This document shows, piece after piece, positions 1 to 8,289 of a stretch of DNA of 64,000 bases (position 1 is its first letter; each line of letters starts with the position of its first letter). The stretch is from contig CAVSJO010000006.1 of the NCBI GenBank assembly GCA_963728445.1, positions 806,001 to 870,000 on the forward strand, read 5' to 3'. Source of the stretch: CAVSJO01 sp963728445 (lineage in GTDB: Bacteria > Gemmatimonadota > Gemmatimonadetes > Longimicrobiales > RSA9). The position numbers and the translations under genes were made by a program. The notes under the pieces were generated by a model, which was given only the letters and a program-made list of their open reading frames with translations, was not told where the DNA came from and did no database searches.

Positions 1-990
1 GTTCGCGGCGACGGCGGCGCGGTAGAGCCGCGCGTTGTCGATCGCGTACGCGGCGCGCCGCCCGATCTCCCGGGCCAGGGCCCGCTCCTCGGGTGAGAAC
101 GCGCGGGTTTGCCGAACGAGGGAGACGGCGCCCAGCGTGTTCCCCCGGGCGACGAGGGGGACCGACACGACGCCGCAGGTCCCGAGGGCGCGCAGCAGCT
201 CGAGGTACTCCTGCGGCAGCTCCGGGTGCTCGTCGGCCAGGAAGTCGTCGGCGTGCCGGAGCTCGCCGGACCGGATCGCCTCGGACGAGAGGTGGGGCGC
301 GTCCACGGACGGCGGGAAGTGCTCCCGCAACTCGTCGAGGAGCGGCTCGAGGGCAGGATCGGCGTGGGTCGCGGCGAGGCGGCGCTGCTGGTCCTCCTCG
401 ACCACGTCGACCACTACCCAGTCCGCCATCTCGGGAACCAGGAACGCCGCCAGCGAGCGCAGCGTGCGTTCGTAGTCCAGCGACGCGTCCAGCACGGTGC
501 CCATCTCGGCGAGGAACCGGGACCGCTGCTCCGACGCCTCCGCCTGCTCCCTCGCCGCGCGCTCCCGGATCAGGCGCTGCTCCCGCTCCTCGGCCTGCTT
601 GCGGTCCGTGATGTCGCGCAGCGAGACGAGGTGCGCCGGGCTCCCCTCCCACGCCGTGTCGGACACCCTCAACTCGGCGGTCAGCGAATCGGCGCCCGGC
701 CGAACCACGTCGATCTCCGTCGTCTCCCCCGCCACCACTGGGAAGCCGAACTGCTCGCCCGTCAGCTCCTCCGAGCTCCGGCCGAACAGGCGCTCCGCCG
801 CCGGGTTGACGAACAGCACCACCATCTCCTCGGAGAGGATGACGATGCCGTCCTCGGTGCGGTCGATGATGCTGCGGAATCGATGCTCGCTGCGGGCCAG
901 CTCCTGCGCCTGCCGCTCGATCGCCTCCTGCGCGCGGCGCAGCTCGACGGCCGACTCACCGCCGGCGGGACGGTCAGTGGCCCGATCCAC
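1..990 (-). CDS. PAS-GAF sensor protein, probable histidine kinase (3' end beyond window)
   Basis: The visible 330 residues start with GTG at 990, overlapping the end of kaiC by 17 bp in another frame. An N-terminal helix (about residues 15-35) leads into a PAS domain (about 35-125, with FRSIIDRTEDGIVIL and FVNPAAERLFG motifs). A coiled-coil linker (about 130-160) follows, then a GAF domain (about 165-325, ending IGRRAAYAIDNARLYR). PAS-linker-GAF proteins of this kind normally continue into a histidine kinase or phosphatase module, but that part lies beyond position 1, so the output domain is an inference. Overlap with kaiC and shared strand make it the third gene of a kaiBC operon and a candidate output or input partner of the Kai proteins. 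No membrane segment is visible, so it is probably cytoplasmic. Confidence 0.8.
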   Translation of the reverse strand, partial: MDRATDRPAGGESAVELRRAQEAIERQAQELARSEHRFRSIIDRTEDGIVILSEEMVVLFVNPAAERLFGRSSEELTGEQFGFPVVAGETTEIDVVRPGADSLTAELRVSDTAWEGSPAHLVSLRDITDRKQAEEREQRLIRERAAREQAEASEQRSRFLAEMGTVLDASLDYERTLRSLAAFLVPEMADWVVVDVVEEDQQRRLAATHADPALEPLLDELREHFPPSVDAPHLSSEAIRSGELRHADDFLADEHPELPQEYLELLRALGTCGVVSVPLVARGNTLGAVSLVRQTRAFSPEERALAREIGRRAAYAIDNARLYRAAVAAN

Positions 991-2569
991 GTGCCGACTC
1001 CCGCCCCGGGCGAGACGATTCCCTCGCCCCGCCCCGGCCGTCCCCCGACGGTCCCGTCGGACCCTCTCCGGGGGCCGCGAACTGGTTCATGAAGCCCTCG
1101 GGGAACATGGGGCCGCGGCCCAGGATTCCTGTGAGCTGCGTGAACGGCTCGCCGATCTCCATCCCGTGCTTCGTTATGTGGTATTCCCGGATGTCCCGGT
1201 CGTGGGGCGAGCCGCGCATCTTCAGGACCGTGAGGCCGCGGCGCATCCGCCCGGCGCTCTCCACGTAGCGCAGCATGAGGATCGTGTCCGTGAGTGTGGA
1301 GATGTGCCGCTCCGTCACCGATCCGCCCCCGGACAGGGACGGCGTCGTGGACGTGAACAGCCCTGCGATCTGCTTCTGCTTGATGAAGGACGTCAGGTTG
1401 ATCACGAACTCCCGGAACGTACGCAGAGAGGCCACGCGCTCGAGCGCCGAGAGGCTGTCGATGGCGACCCGCGTCGGCTTGAACTCCTCGATCAGGGTCC
1501 GCATCCGGAGCAGGTGGTACTCGATCGTCGATGCGTGGGGATAGCGGACGTCGATCTTCAGCTTCTCCCCGGCCTCCATTCCCTTGAAGTCCGTGCCCCA
1601 GCCCTTGGCGTTCCGGTACAGCTGCTCCCGGCTCTCCTCGAAGGCGAACAGCAGGGAGCGCTCGCCTTCCTCGGCTCCCTTGCCGAGGAACTCCGTCGTC
1701 ATGAGCGTCTTCCCGGTGCCCGTCGCGCCGGAGACCAGGATGACGGAGTCCCGGAAGAAGCCCCCGCCGCACATCCGGTCCAGCTCCCGATTGCCCGAGC
1801 TGATGCGGACGTCGGTGGACTGCTGCGTGAGCGTCTGGCCGGACAGCGGGATCACCGTGATGCCGCCCTTACCTGCAACGGTGAACGGGAACTCGCCGTT
1901 CTCGTGCGGCGTGCCGCGGAACTTCAGGATCTCGATGGTGCGACGTCGCTTCTCGTCGTCCAGCGCGTGCCGCAGGATGATGACGTTGTCCGTCACGAAC
2001 TCCTCGATCCCGACCCGGGTGACCGGGCCGTAATCATTGGTTCGCTCCGCCGTCATAACCGTGGTGGCCTCCACCTCCTTCAGGGCCGCCGAGACCCGGA
2101 ACAGCTCCGCCCGGAGCTGCCCCTCGTCCTCGAACTGGTGGAAGAGCGCGTTCAGGGAGTCCATGGCGATGCGCTGCGCGCCCGCCTTCTTTGCCGCGTG
2201 GCGGATGCGCGCGACGAGGGCCGACAGGTCGAACGGGCCCACGACCTCCGTGATCTCCGACGGCCGCGGCGCCGCGTCCACGAAGACCCAGCTCCCCTCG
2301 TCCTCCCACTTCTGGATGTCCCACCCGAAGCCCATCATGTTCGCCCGGATGTCGTCCGGCGTGTCCTCGAAGGTCACGAAGACGCCCGTCTCGCCGAATT
2401 TCTGGATGCCCTCCGCGAGGAACTGGGCCGAGAACACGGTCTTTGCGCTGCCCGCCGTGCCCGCGATGAGGGTCGTGCGGCTTCGGGGCAGCCCACCCTC
2501 GGAGATGACCTCGAAGCCGGGGATTCCCGTGGCGACCTTGTCCACTTCCGAGATCCGGGTCGTGCTCAT
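974..2569 (-). CDS. kaiC: KaiC-like circadian/RecA-family ATPase
   Basis: 531 residues with two tandem RecA-like KaiC domains (CI about 1-245, CII about 250-490). Walker A motifs are GTAGSAKT (37-44) and GATGTGKT (281-288). The paired acidic residues after the second strand are present (FED 67-69 and FEES 310-313). In CII the stretch VTERHISTLTDT keeps Thr419, Ser424 and Thr425, which align with the cyanobacterial autophosphorylation sites Thr426, Ser431 and Thr432. Length matches cyanobacterial KaiC (about 519), with an added disordered Gly/Pro/Arg-rich tail. The start at 2569 overlaps the kaiB stop in ATGA, indicating translational coupling. No kaiA is visible, as is usual outside cyanobacteria, so the protein may act as a timer or stress regulator rather than a true clock. 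Confidence 0.93.
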   Translation of the reverse strand: MSTTRISEVDKVATGIPGFEVISEGGLPRSRTTLIAGTAGSAKTVFSAQFLAEGIQKFGETGVFVTFEDTPDDIRANMMGFGWDIQKWEDEGSWVFVDAAPRPSEITEVVGPFDLSALVARIRHAAKKAGAQRIAMDSLNALFHQFEDEGQLRAELFRVSAALKEVEATTVMTAERTNDYGPVTRVGIEEFVTDNVIILRHALDDEKRRRTIEILKFRGTPHENGEFPFTVAGKGGITVIPLSGQTLTQQSTDVRISSGNRELDRMCGGGFFRDSVILVSGATGTGKTLMTTEFLGKGAEEGERSLLFAFEESREQLYRNAKGWGTDFKGMEAGEKLKIDVRYPHASTIEYHLLRMRTLIEEFKPTRVAIDSLSALERVASLRTFREFVINLTSFIKQKQIAGLFTSTTPSLSGGGSVTERHISTLTDTILMLRYVESAGRMRRGLTVLKMRGSPHDRDIREYHITKHGMEIGEPFTQLTGILGRGPMFPEGFMNQFAAPGEGPTGPSGDGRGGARESSRPGRESARGSGH

Positions 2570-2874
2570 GTCCCCGTGCCTTCCGGGCGCAGGCCGTCCA
2601 CGGCGAGGGCATGGAGCACTCGCCTGGCGTCCGACAGGTCGCCGGTGACCCGTCGGTGCGGCGCGGGCCGCTGCTTGATGAGAGTGGGAGTCGTCAGGAT
2701 GCGCCGGGTCTCGGCCTGCTCCGGATCCTCGAGCACGTCCACGACGACGATTTCCGCGTCGTCGCCCAGCTCATCGCGGCAGATCCGCTCAAGATTGCGG
2801 ACTGCCCGGGTCGAGCGGGGGGACCGCCCGGCGATGAAGAGATGGAATTCGTACGTGCTCATGTCAGCGACCAC
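2566..2874 (-). CDS. kaiB: KaiB-like protein
   Basis: 102 residues with a thioredoxin-like KaiB fold. The pattern FHLFIAGRSPRSTRAVRNL near the start, the middle segment VVVDVLEDPEQAE, TTPTLIK with its cis-proline region and the GDLSDARRVL ending all match the family (about 100 residues). ATG 2874 gives MVADMSTYEF; ATG 2862 is an equally possible start. KaiB binds the KaiC CI ring after KaiC phosphorylation and can displace kinase partners; here it is the first gene of the operon and overlaps kaiC by 4 bp. It is divergent from the sigma-factor gene, sharing about 220 bp that should hold both promoters, although no convincing -35/-10 pair was identified. Confidence 0.93.
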   Translation of the reverse strand: MVADMSTYEFHLFIAGRSPRSTRAVRNLERICRDELGDDAEIVVVDVLEDPEQAETRRILTTPTLIKQRPAPHRRVTGDLSDARRVLHALAVDGLRPEGTGT

Positions 2875-3094
2875 GAGGAGTGTGCGTGCGGAGGCGACCG
2901 CTGTCGGCGCCCACGCATTCAGGCCGGTCCCGCGTCATATTTCGTTGCGGTGACCACATCGCCGAACGCAAGAAGAAGGCCCCGGGCCGAATGAACCGGG
3001 CAGCGGCGGCCCGCAGGAGGATGCAACCCGATCCCGGCTCCCCGTGTCTGACGGTGTGGAGCAGGGAAGGCCCGACCGCCCGAACGAAGGAAGC

Positions 3095-3637
3095 GTGAGC
3101 GAAGCCAGACTGATCGAGCGGGTCCTGGCGAAGGACCCCGTCGCCGAGCGCCAGCTCTACGACGCCCACGTCGACCGGGTCTACCGTCTGGCCTTTCGCC
3201 TGACGGGAGACCCCGACCTGGCGGAGGAGTGCGTCCAGGAGACGTTCATCCGCGCCTTCGACCGCCTGGGCTCGTTTCGCGGCGACGCCGCGCTTTCGAC
3301 CTGGCTCCACTCGGTGACCGTGTCGGTGGGACTGAACCTGATGCGGAAGGTCAAACGCATCCGCGGCCGGACGGCGGAGCTCGACGAGATCCGCTCCCAC
3401 GGCTCCTTCGATCCGGAGCCGAAGCCGCACCTGAGGCAGCGTCTGCAGCAGGCGGTGGACGACCTGCCCGAGATGTACCGCGTCGTGCTCGTGATGCACG
3501 ACATGGAGGGATACACGCACGAGGAGATCGGCGCCGCGCTGGACGTGGCGGCCGGCACCTCCAAGGCCCGGCTGAGCCGGGCGCGCGCGAAGCTCCGCGA
3601 GGAGCTCTCGGAATACGCGGGAGAGTGGGTTTCATGA
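3095..3637 (+). CDS. ECF-type RNA polymerase sigma factor
   Basis: About 180 residues with the two ECF regions: sigma-2 (YDAHVDRVYRLAFRLTGDPDLAEECVQETF, then FRGDAALSTWLHSVTV) and sigma-4 (LPEMYRVVLVMHDMEGYTHEEIGAALDVAAGTSKARLSRARAKLRE). The GTG at 3095 was chosen because the protein then begins MSEARLIERVL as ECF factors normally do, with a GAAGGA just upstream. A GTG at 3044 would add 17 low-complexity residues. Its stop overlaps the ATG of the next gene (ATGA), the usual arrangement for a sigma factor and its anti-sigma factor. It probably directs transcription of its own operon, including the exported HEAT-repeat genes downstream; that target is inferred from position only. Confidence 0.9.
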   Translation: MSEARLIERVLAKDPVAERQLYDAHVDRVYRLAFRLTGDPDLAEECVQETFIRAFDRLGSFRGDAALSTWLHSVTVSVGLNLMRKVKRIRGRTAELDEIRSHGSFDPEPKPHLRQRLQQAVDDLPEMYRVVLVMHDMEGYTHEEIGAALDVAAGTSKARLSRARAKLREELSEYAGEWVS

Positions 3638-4551
3638 CCGAAGATCGATTCGACGAGGTCCTGCGCGACGCGCTGGCGGACTACAACCGGCCGCCGGAGC
3701 CGCCCCGGGACGCCATGTGGCGACGCATCGAGGCCGCCCGCCAGGAGCAGGTCGCGGCGGCCGCCCCCGTGGCTCGCCGCGCCATCGGCGCACCCCGCTG
3801 GGTGCCGTGGGCCGTCGGCCTGGCCGCCACCCTCGTGGTGGGCATCGGCCTGGGCCGCCTCTCCATCGGCCGGAACGCGAACGTCGAGGGCACGTCACAG
3901 GCGACGTCGCCGGTCACGTCACCGGCCGCCGCAACCCTCGCCGCCGGGAACGCGCCCGGCGCGACGTCGCCCGGCGCGGCGTCGCCCGGCGCCGCCGACG
4001 CGGACGCCGCCGACGCAGGCGGCGGCAGCGACGTCTCGCCCCTCCGCGACGACGGCGCTCAGCGCGTCGCCCTCGGACCGGACGGATCGCAGAGCGGCAC
4101 CGCCGGGCGCGTGGCAGCCACGCGCAGCGTGGGAGCGGAGCCCCTCCTCGGTGCACCGGCGGACGCCCGGAACGCCGGCGGACGTGCAGCGCCGACCCGC
4201 TCCGAGGGCGTCTTCCGCCTGGCCGCCAATCAGACGCTCGGACAGGCGGAGGCGCTGCTCACGGCGGTGCGGACGTCGCCCGCCGACTCCGCCACCAACG
4301 CCCAGCTCTCGAGCTGGGCACGACAGGTCCTCTCCGCCACGCGTGTCCTCATGGACTCGCCCGCGGCGAAGGACCCGCAGATGGCCGGGCTGCTCGACGA
4401 CCTCGAGCTCGTGCTCGTCCAGATCGTCCAGCTCTCCAGCCCCGAGGCGGGTGGCGAGCGACAGCTCATCGACGACGCGCTTCGCCAGAACGACGTGCTG
4501 CCCCGGCTCCGCTCCGCGGTGCCCGCGGGCTCCGGAATCGCCGCGAGTTGA
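3634..4551 (+). CDS. Single-pass membrane protein, probable anti-sigma factor
   Basis: 305 residues. A cytoplasmic N-terminus (1-50) carries a short acidic helix of the kind seen before the zinc-finger or ASD region of anti-sigma factors (DRFDEVLRDALADYNRPPEPPRDAMWRRIEAAR). One membrane helix follows (about 56-74), then an Ala/Gly/Ser/Pro-rich extracytoplasmic linker (80-185) and a helical C-terminal domain (about 195-290, LAANQTLGQAEALLTAVRTS to LDDLELVLVQIVQLS). No HxxxCxxC zinc motif is present, so it is not a classical ZAS protein. Overlap with the sigma gene and the topology support an anti-sigma or membrane-sensor role. The function of the C-terminal domain is unknown. Confidence 0.75.
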   Translation: MTEDRFDEVLRDALADYNRPPEPPRDAMWRRIEAARQEQVAAAAPVARRAIGAPRWVPWAVGLAATLVVGIGLGRLSIGRNANVEGTSQATSPVTSPAAATLAAGNAPGATSPGAASPGAADADAADAGGGSDVSPLRDDGAQRVALGPDGSQSGTAGRVAATRSVGAEPLLGAPADARNAGGRAAPTRSEGVFRLAANQTLGQAEALLTAVRTSPADSATNAQLSSWARQVLSATRVLMDSPAAKDPQMAGLLDDLELVLVQIVQLSSPEAGGERQLIDDALRQNDVLPRLRSAVPAGSGIAAS

Positions 4552-4581
4552 ACCCCTGAATCACGAGAGGGAGATACGGAT

Positions 4582-6342
4582 ATGAGTCGCATCATCACGA
4601 AGGTCGCTCTGGCCGCGGTCCTGTCCGCGAGCGCCGGCCACGCGCAGCAGCCGTGGAACGGCAGGGTCGCGCCCGCGGCGCCGGCGGCTCCCGCGGCGCC
4701 GGCGGCGCCCCACCTCCTCCAGGTCCCGGCGGTGGCGCCGGCACCGCCCGCGGTGCGGGCCGCTGCCGCGGTCCCGGCCATCGCGCCGGTGTCGGCGCCG
4801 ACCCCGTATGGGGCCCCGGCCCCCGAGGTAGCGCCGGCCGCGCCGACCGCCCCCGTCCTGGCGTGGTCCGGTCGCTTCGCCCGGACACCCGCCCGGGCCT
4901 GGGCGCCCGCGGACCCGGCCGATTCGCTCTACCGCGCCGCACGGGAGGCGATGAACCGCGGCGCCTACGACCGCGCCGCGTCCATGTTCGCCGACATCAC
5001 CGATCGCTGGCCGAAGTCCGAGTACGCCGGGGACGCCCTGTACTGGTACGCGTACGCCCGCTACCGCATGGGCGGCACGTCCGACCTGCGACGGGCGCTG
5101 GACGCCCTGGACCGGCAGTCCGACGACTACCCGGACGCCGCGACGGCGGGGGACGCCCGGGCGCTGCGCGTCCGCATCGAGGGCGAGCTCGGCCGGCGAG
5201 GCGACCCGGACGCCGCCGAGGCAGTGGCGGCGCGCGCCGTCGCCGCCGTCGGACCGGCCATCGCCGCCATCGGCCCGGCCGTCGCCGCGGTGAGCCAGCA
5301 GGCCGCCGCCGTGGCAGCCGACGCGGCCCGGACCGCCGTGCCCGCCGCCATGGCCGCGGCCAGCGAGGGCCTGGCGGCAGCCAGCACTGCCATGGCCGCC
5401 CACAGCATGAGTGTCGACAGGCGCCACGGCGGCGACCTGCCGCCCGGGTGCGAGGACAGCGACGACTACGAGCTCAAGGTCGCCGCGCTGAACGCGCTCA
5501 TGCAGATGGACGAGTCCCGGGCGCTGCCGATCCTGAAGGACGTCATCGCCAAGCGGAGCGACCCCTGCATGGCGCCCCTGCGCCGCAACGCGGTCTTCAT
5601 TGTCGCCCAGCAGGAGTCGCCCGAGGCCGGCCGCATCCTGCTGGACGTGGTGAAGAACGATCCGGACCCCGAGGTCCGGAAGCAGGCGGTCTTCTTCCTC
5701 TCGCAGGTCCGGAGCGAGGACGCGGTGCCCGCCCTCGAGCAGGTGCTCACGACCACGAAGGACCCGGAGCTCCAGAAGACCGCCCTGTTCGCCCTGTCGC
5801 AGACGGAGAGCCCTCGCGCCGCCCAGGTGCTCCGCACCTATGCGGGCCGCCAGGACATCCCCGACGAGTTGCGCGGCAACGCCATCTTCTTCCTCAGCCA
5901 GCAGGGCTCGAGCCCGGAGAACGCCGCGTTCCTGCGCCAGCTCTTCGCACGCACGAGCGACACCGAGGTGAAGGATCGCATCCTCTTCTCCCTCTCGCAG
6001 ATCGAGGGACAGCAGAACGGCCGCTTCCTCCTCGAGGTCGCAAAGGACACGAAACAGCCGACGTCCATTCGCAAGAAGGCGCTCTTCTTCGCCGCGCAGC
6101 AGGGCGAGCTCCCGGCGGCCGAGCTGGCGCAGCTCTATCGGAGCATGCCCGACGCCGACATGAAGAAGCAGATCATCTTCGCCCTCTCCCAGCGCGACCA
6201 CGACCCGAAGGCCGCGGACGTGATGATCGACATCGCGCGGAATGAGAAGGACCCCGAGCTGCGCAAGGCCGCCGTGTTCTGGCTGTCGCAGTCCCGGGAC
6301 CCGCGGGTGCTCGAAGTGTTGAGGGAGATCATCAACCACTGA
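4582..6342 (+). CDS. Exported TPR/HEAT-repeat protein
   Basis: 586 residues. A signal peptide (1-20, ending AGHA-QQ) is followed by an Ala/Pro-rich linker (25-110). A tetratricopeptide-like segment then appears (about 112-205, YRAAREAMNRGAYDRAASMFADITDRWPKSEYAGDALYWYAYARY). A second Ala-rich stretch (215-275) precedes eight or more HEAT repeats (about 295-586). Each repeat carries a signature close to A-V/I-F-F/W-x-L-S-Q, as in KQAVFFLSQ, KTALFALSQ, GNAIFFLSQ and KAAVFWLSQ. Such solenoids bind proteins; here they would act in the periplasm. It lies 30 bp after the putative anti-sigma gene and precedes two shorter paralogues, so an envelope-sensing role is plausible but unproven. Confidence 0.85.
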   Translation: MSRIITKVALAAVLSASAGHAQQPWNGRVAPAAPAAPAAPAAPHLLQVPAVAPAPPAVRAAAAVPAIAPVSAPTPYGAPAPEVAPAAPTAPVLAWSGRFARTPARAWAPADPADSLYRAAREAMNRGAYDRAASMFADITDRWPKSEYAGDALYWYAYARYRMGGTSDLRRALDALDRQSDDYPDAATAGDARALRVRIEGELGRRGDPDAAEAVAARAVAAVGPAIAAIGPAVAAVSQQAAAVAADAARTAVPAAMAAASEGLAAASTAMAAHSMSVDRRHGGDLPPGCEDSDDYELKVAALNALMQMDESRALPILKDVIAKRSDPCMAPLRRNAVFIVAQQESPEAGRILLDVVKNDPDPEVRKQAVFFLSQVRSEDAVPALEQVLTTTKDPELQKTALFALSQTESPRAAQVLRTYAGRQDIPDELRGNAIFFLSQQGSSPENAAFLRQLFARTSDTEVKDRILFSLSQIEGQQNGRFLLEVAKDTKQPTSIRKKALFFAAQQGELPAAELAQLYRSMPDADMKKQIIFALSQRDHDPKAADVMIDIARNEKDPELRKAAVFWLSQSRDPRVLEVLREIINH

Positions 6343-6375
6343 GGCTGAGGCTGAGGCTTAGGCTTAGGCTGAGGG
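6341..6375. repeat. NAGGCT hexamer repeat at the stop codon of the first HEAT gene
   Basis: Five consecutive hexamers (GAGGCT three times, TAGGCT twice) run from 6341 to 6370 and end in GAGGG. They begin inside the TGA stop codon at 6340-6342. The same unit recurs at 8250 and 10251 on this strand and as GCCTCA (its complement) at 10433. No stem-loop or T-run accompanies it, so it is not an ordinary terminator. Confidence 0.85.
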
Positions 6376-6407
6376 ACGGAACGGCTGGGAAGCGGAAGGA
6401 GGCGGGA

Positions 6408-7487
6408 ATGGCGGGGACGGCGGGAACGGAGGGAACGGCGGGGGCTTGGCTGCTCGGGGTGAGGCGGGGGCTGGTGGGGGTGACGCTGGCTTCGCTCGGG
6501 CTGGGGTTAGGGGCGGGGGCGGCGGTGGGACAGCGGAGCGGGGGCGCGGGCGACGCGGACCCGGCGGCGGCGGTGGCGGCGGTGCGGAGCGGGACCGTCC
6601 GCCTCTCCTTCCCGGCCGACCCGGGCGTCTGCGGGGACGGGCACGGCGGCGTTCGGCTCCACCTGCGCGACGGCGACGAATTCGGGGACACGTACGTCGG
6701 CGGGCGCCGCCACGTGGGCAGCGGGTGGCACGGCCCGGAGACGAGGTGCCTGGAAGGCCCGGTGCGCGTCGAGCTCACGATGGACGGCGGCCGCGTGGTC
6801 GACGCGGTTACCGAGGTCGGCGGCGGGTGGACGGGCGCGGCGGACGTCGTCGTCGGCTCCGTCGATCCGCGCTCCGCGGCCCGCATGCTGGCGCGACGGT
6901 CCGTCGAGCCCCGGGCGCGGCGCGCAGCCAGCGCCATGCTCCTGGCGGCGGTCGCCGCGCGCGATGCGCCCGTGCTCACCGACCTGAGGGAGGTCGCCCT
7001 CGACGGCGACGCGCCCCGTGAGACCCGCCGCCAGGCGGTGTTCTGGATGTCCCAGGCGGGCGAGACGGGAGCCGTGGAAGCCATCGAGGCCGTCCGGTCG
7101 CGGGGCGGGGAGGAGCTCGGCGAGTCCACCGTGTTCGCCCTCTCCCAGCTCCCCGAGGGCGCGGGTAGTGCGGCGCTCCGGAAGATCGCGACCGGGGACT
7201 CGTCACCGAAGCAGCGGGCGAGCGCGCTCTTCTGGCTCGGGCAGTCCGACGACCCCGGCGCCACCGCGTTCATCGCCGCGCGCCTCCGGGAGGACCCCAG
7301 CCCCGACGTCCGGAAGCGCGCCCTCTTCGCGCTGTCGCAGCGCAGGGACGCCGCCGCCCTCGACGCCCTCATCCGCGAGGTCCGGACCGGCACCGACCGC
7401 GACCTCCGAAGGCAGGCCATCTTCTGGCTCGGCCAGTCCGACGACCCGCGCGCGGAGCAGGTGCTCCGCCAGATCCTGGGAGGCTAG
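6408..7487 (+). CDS. Exported HEAT-repeat protein, second paralogue
   Basis: 359 residues. The N-terminus carries a long hydrophobic signal segment (about 10-42, LLGVRRGLVGVTLASLGLGLGAGAAVGQ). A small domain follows (about 55-135) with GTVRLSFPADPGVCGDGHG, conserved cysteines and a tryptophan (SGWHGPETRCLEGPVRVELTM). At least five HEAT repeats (about 160-359) bear the same AVFWMSQ/TVFALSQ/ALFWLGQ signature as the upstream paralogue. The stop at 7487 lies 2 bp before the next gene, so the two are cotranscribed. The cysteine domain is shared with the third paralogue and is not recognised as a named family. Confidence 0.82.
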   Translation: MAGTAGTEGTAGAWLLGVRRGLVGVTLASLGLGLGAGAAVGQRSGGAGDADPAAAVAAVRSGTVRLSFPADPGVCGDGHGGVRLHLRDGDEFGDTYVGGRRHVGSGWHGPETRCLEGPVRVELTMDGGRVVDAVTEVGGGWTGAADVVVGSVDPRSAARMLARRSVEPRARRAASAMLLAAVAARDAPVLTDLREVALDGDAPRETRRQAVFWMSQAGETGAVEAIEAVRSRGGEELGESTVFALSQLPEGAGSAALRKIATGDSSPKQRASALFWLGQSDDPGATAFIAARLREDPSPDVRKRALFALSQRRDAAALDALIREVRTGTDRDLRRQAIFWLGQSDDPRAEQVLRQILGG

Positions 7488-7489
7488 GG

Positions 7490-8257
7490 ATGAAGATCCT
7501 GCCCGCTGCCGTCGCCCTGCTCGCCCTGGGCGCCGTGCCCGCGGCGGCGCAGACGCCCGAGGCCGTCGCGGCGCGCGTCGCCGCCGTCGGGACCGGACGC
7601 GTGACGCTCGGCTACGACGCGCGGGACGGCGTGTGCGGTGGTCACGGCTGGCGCACCGTCGGCGGACGGCGGGCGCGGGACGGCGGAGAATGCAGCGGCT
7701 ATCGCATCCGCGCCGAGCTGCGCGTGCGCGAGGGGCGCCTCGTGGCCGTCGACGACGACGTCGAGGAGCCGGAATGGCGATCCGCCGCGCCCTCGCACCA
7801 GCCCGGCCACGTCGAGCTGGGCGACGTCGCCCCCGACGACGCCGCCCGCGCCCTCCTCATCCTCGCCCGGCAGGCGACGGACCACGCGGCCGCCGACGCC
7901 ATGGACGCCGCCGCGCTGGCCGACTCGGGCCCGATCTGGCAGGAGCTGGCGGACGCCGCCCGGGAAGCGCCGCCCCGCTCCGACCGCGGCGAGCGCGCCA
8001 TGTTCTGGCTCGCCGTCCGCGCCGGCGAACGCGTGGCGCCCGACGACCACGGCGACCGCACGGACGACCAGGAGGTCCGCGACGCCGCCGTGTTCGCCCT
8101 CAGCCAGCGCGATCCCGGCGAGAGCGTGCCGGAGCTGCTGCAGGTCGCCCGGGAGAACCACGATCCCCACACGCGCAGGATGGCGCTGTTCTGGCTCGGC
8201 CAGGCCCACGACCGGCGAGCGCTGGCGCTGTTCGAGGAGATCCTCGGGGGAGGCTGA
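7490..8257 (+). CDS. Exported HEAT-repeat protein, third paralogue
   Basis: 255 residues. A clear signal peptide (1-19, ALLALGAVPAAAQ) precedes the same cysteine-containing domain as the second paralogue (about 25-90, GRVTLGYDARDGVCGGHGWRT then GECSGYRIRAELRV). A helical region follows and then HEAT repeats (about 160-255, RAMFWLAVR, AAVFALSQR, RMALFWLGQ). It is the shortest of the three, as if repeats were lost from one end. It closes the operon; its stop codon lies inside a hexamer repeat, and the next gene is convergent, ending 33 bp away. Confidence 0.82.
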   Translation: MKILPAAVALLALGAVPAAAQTPEAVAARVAAVGTGRVTLGYDARDGVCGGHGWRTVGGRRARDGGECSGYRIRAELRVREGRLVAVDDDVEEPEWRSAAPSHQPGHVELGDVAPDDAARALLILARQATDHAAADAMDAAALADSGPIWQELADAAREAPPRSDRGERAMFWLAVRAGERVAPDDHGDRTDDQEVRDAAVFALSQRDPGESVPELLQVARENHDPHTRRMALFWLGQAHDRRALALFEEILGGG

Positions 8258-8288
8258 GGCTTAGGCTAGGCTAGGCTTAGGCTGAGGG
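8250..8288. repeat. NAGGCT hexamer repeat between convergent genes
   Basis: Units GAGGCT, GAGGCT, TAGGCT, AGGCT, AGGCT, TAGGCT, GAGGG fill 8250-8288 and contain the TGA stop of the third HEAT gene (8255-8257). The tract ends 2 bp before the stop codon of the convergent RNase gene. Two units are 5 bp long, so a tract like this could change frame if copied into coding sequence. Confidence 0.85.
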
Positions 8289-8289
8289 A

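Noticed and set aside
6341..6375. TTAGGC-like repeats as a telomere-type sequence
   Set aside because: The unit is imperfect, only about 30 bp long, internal to the chromosome and found at several gene ends.
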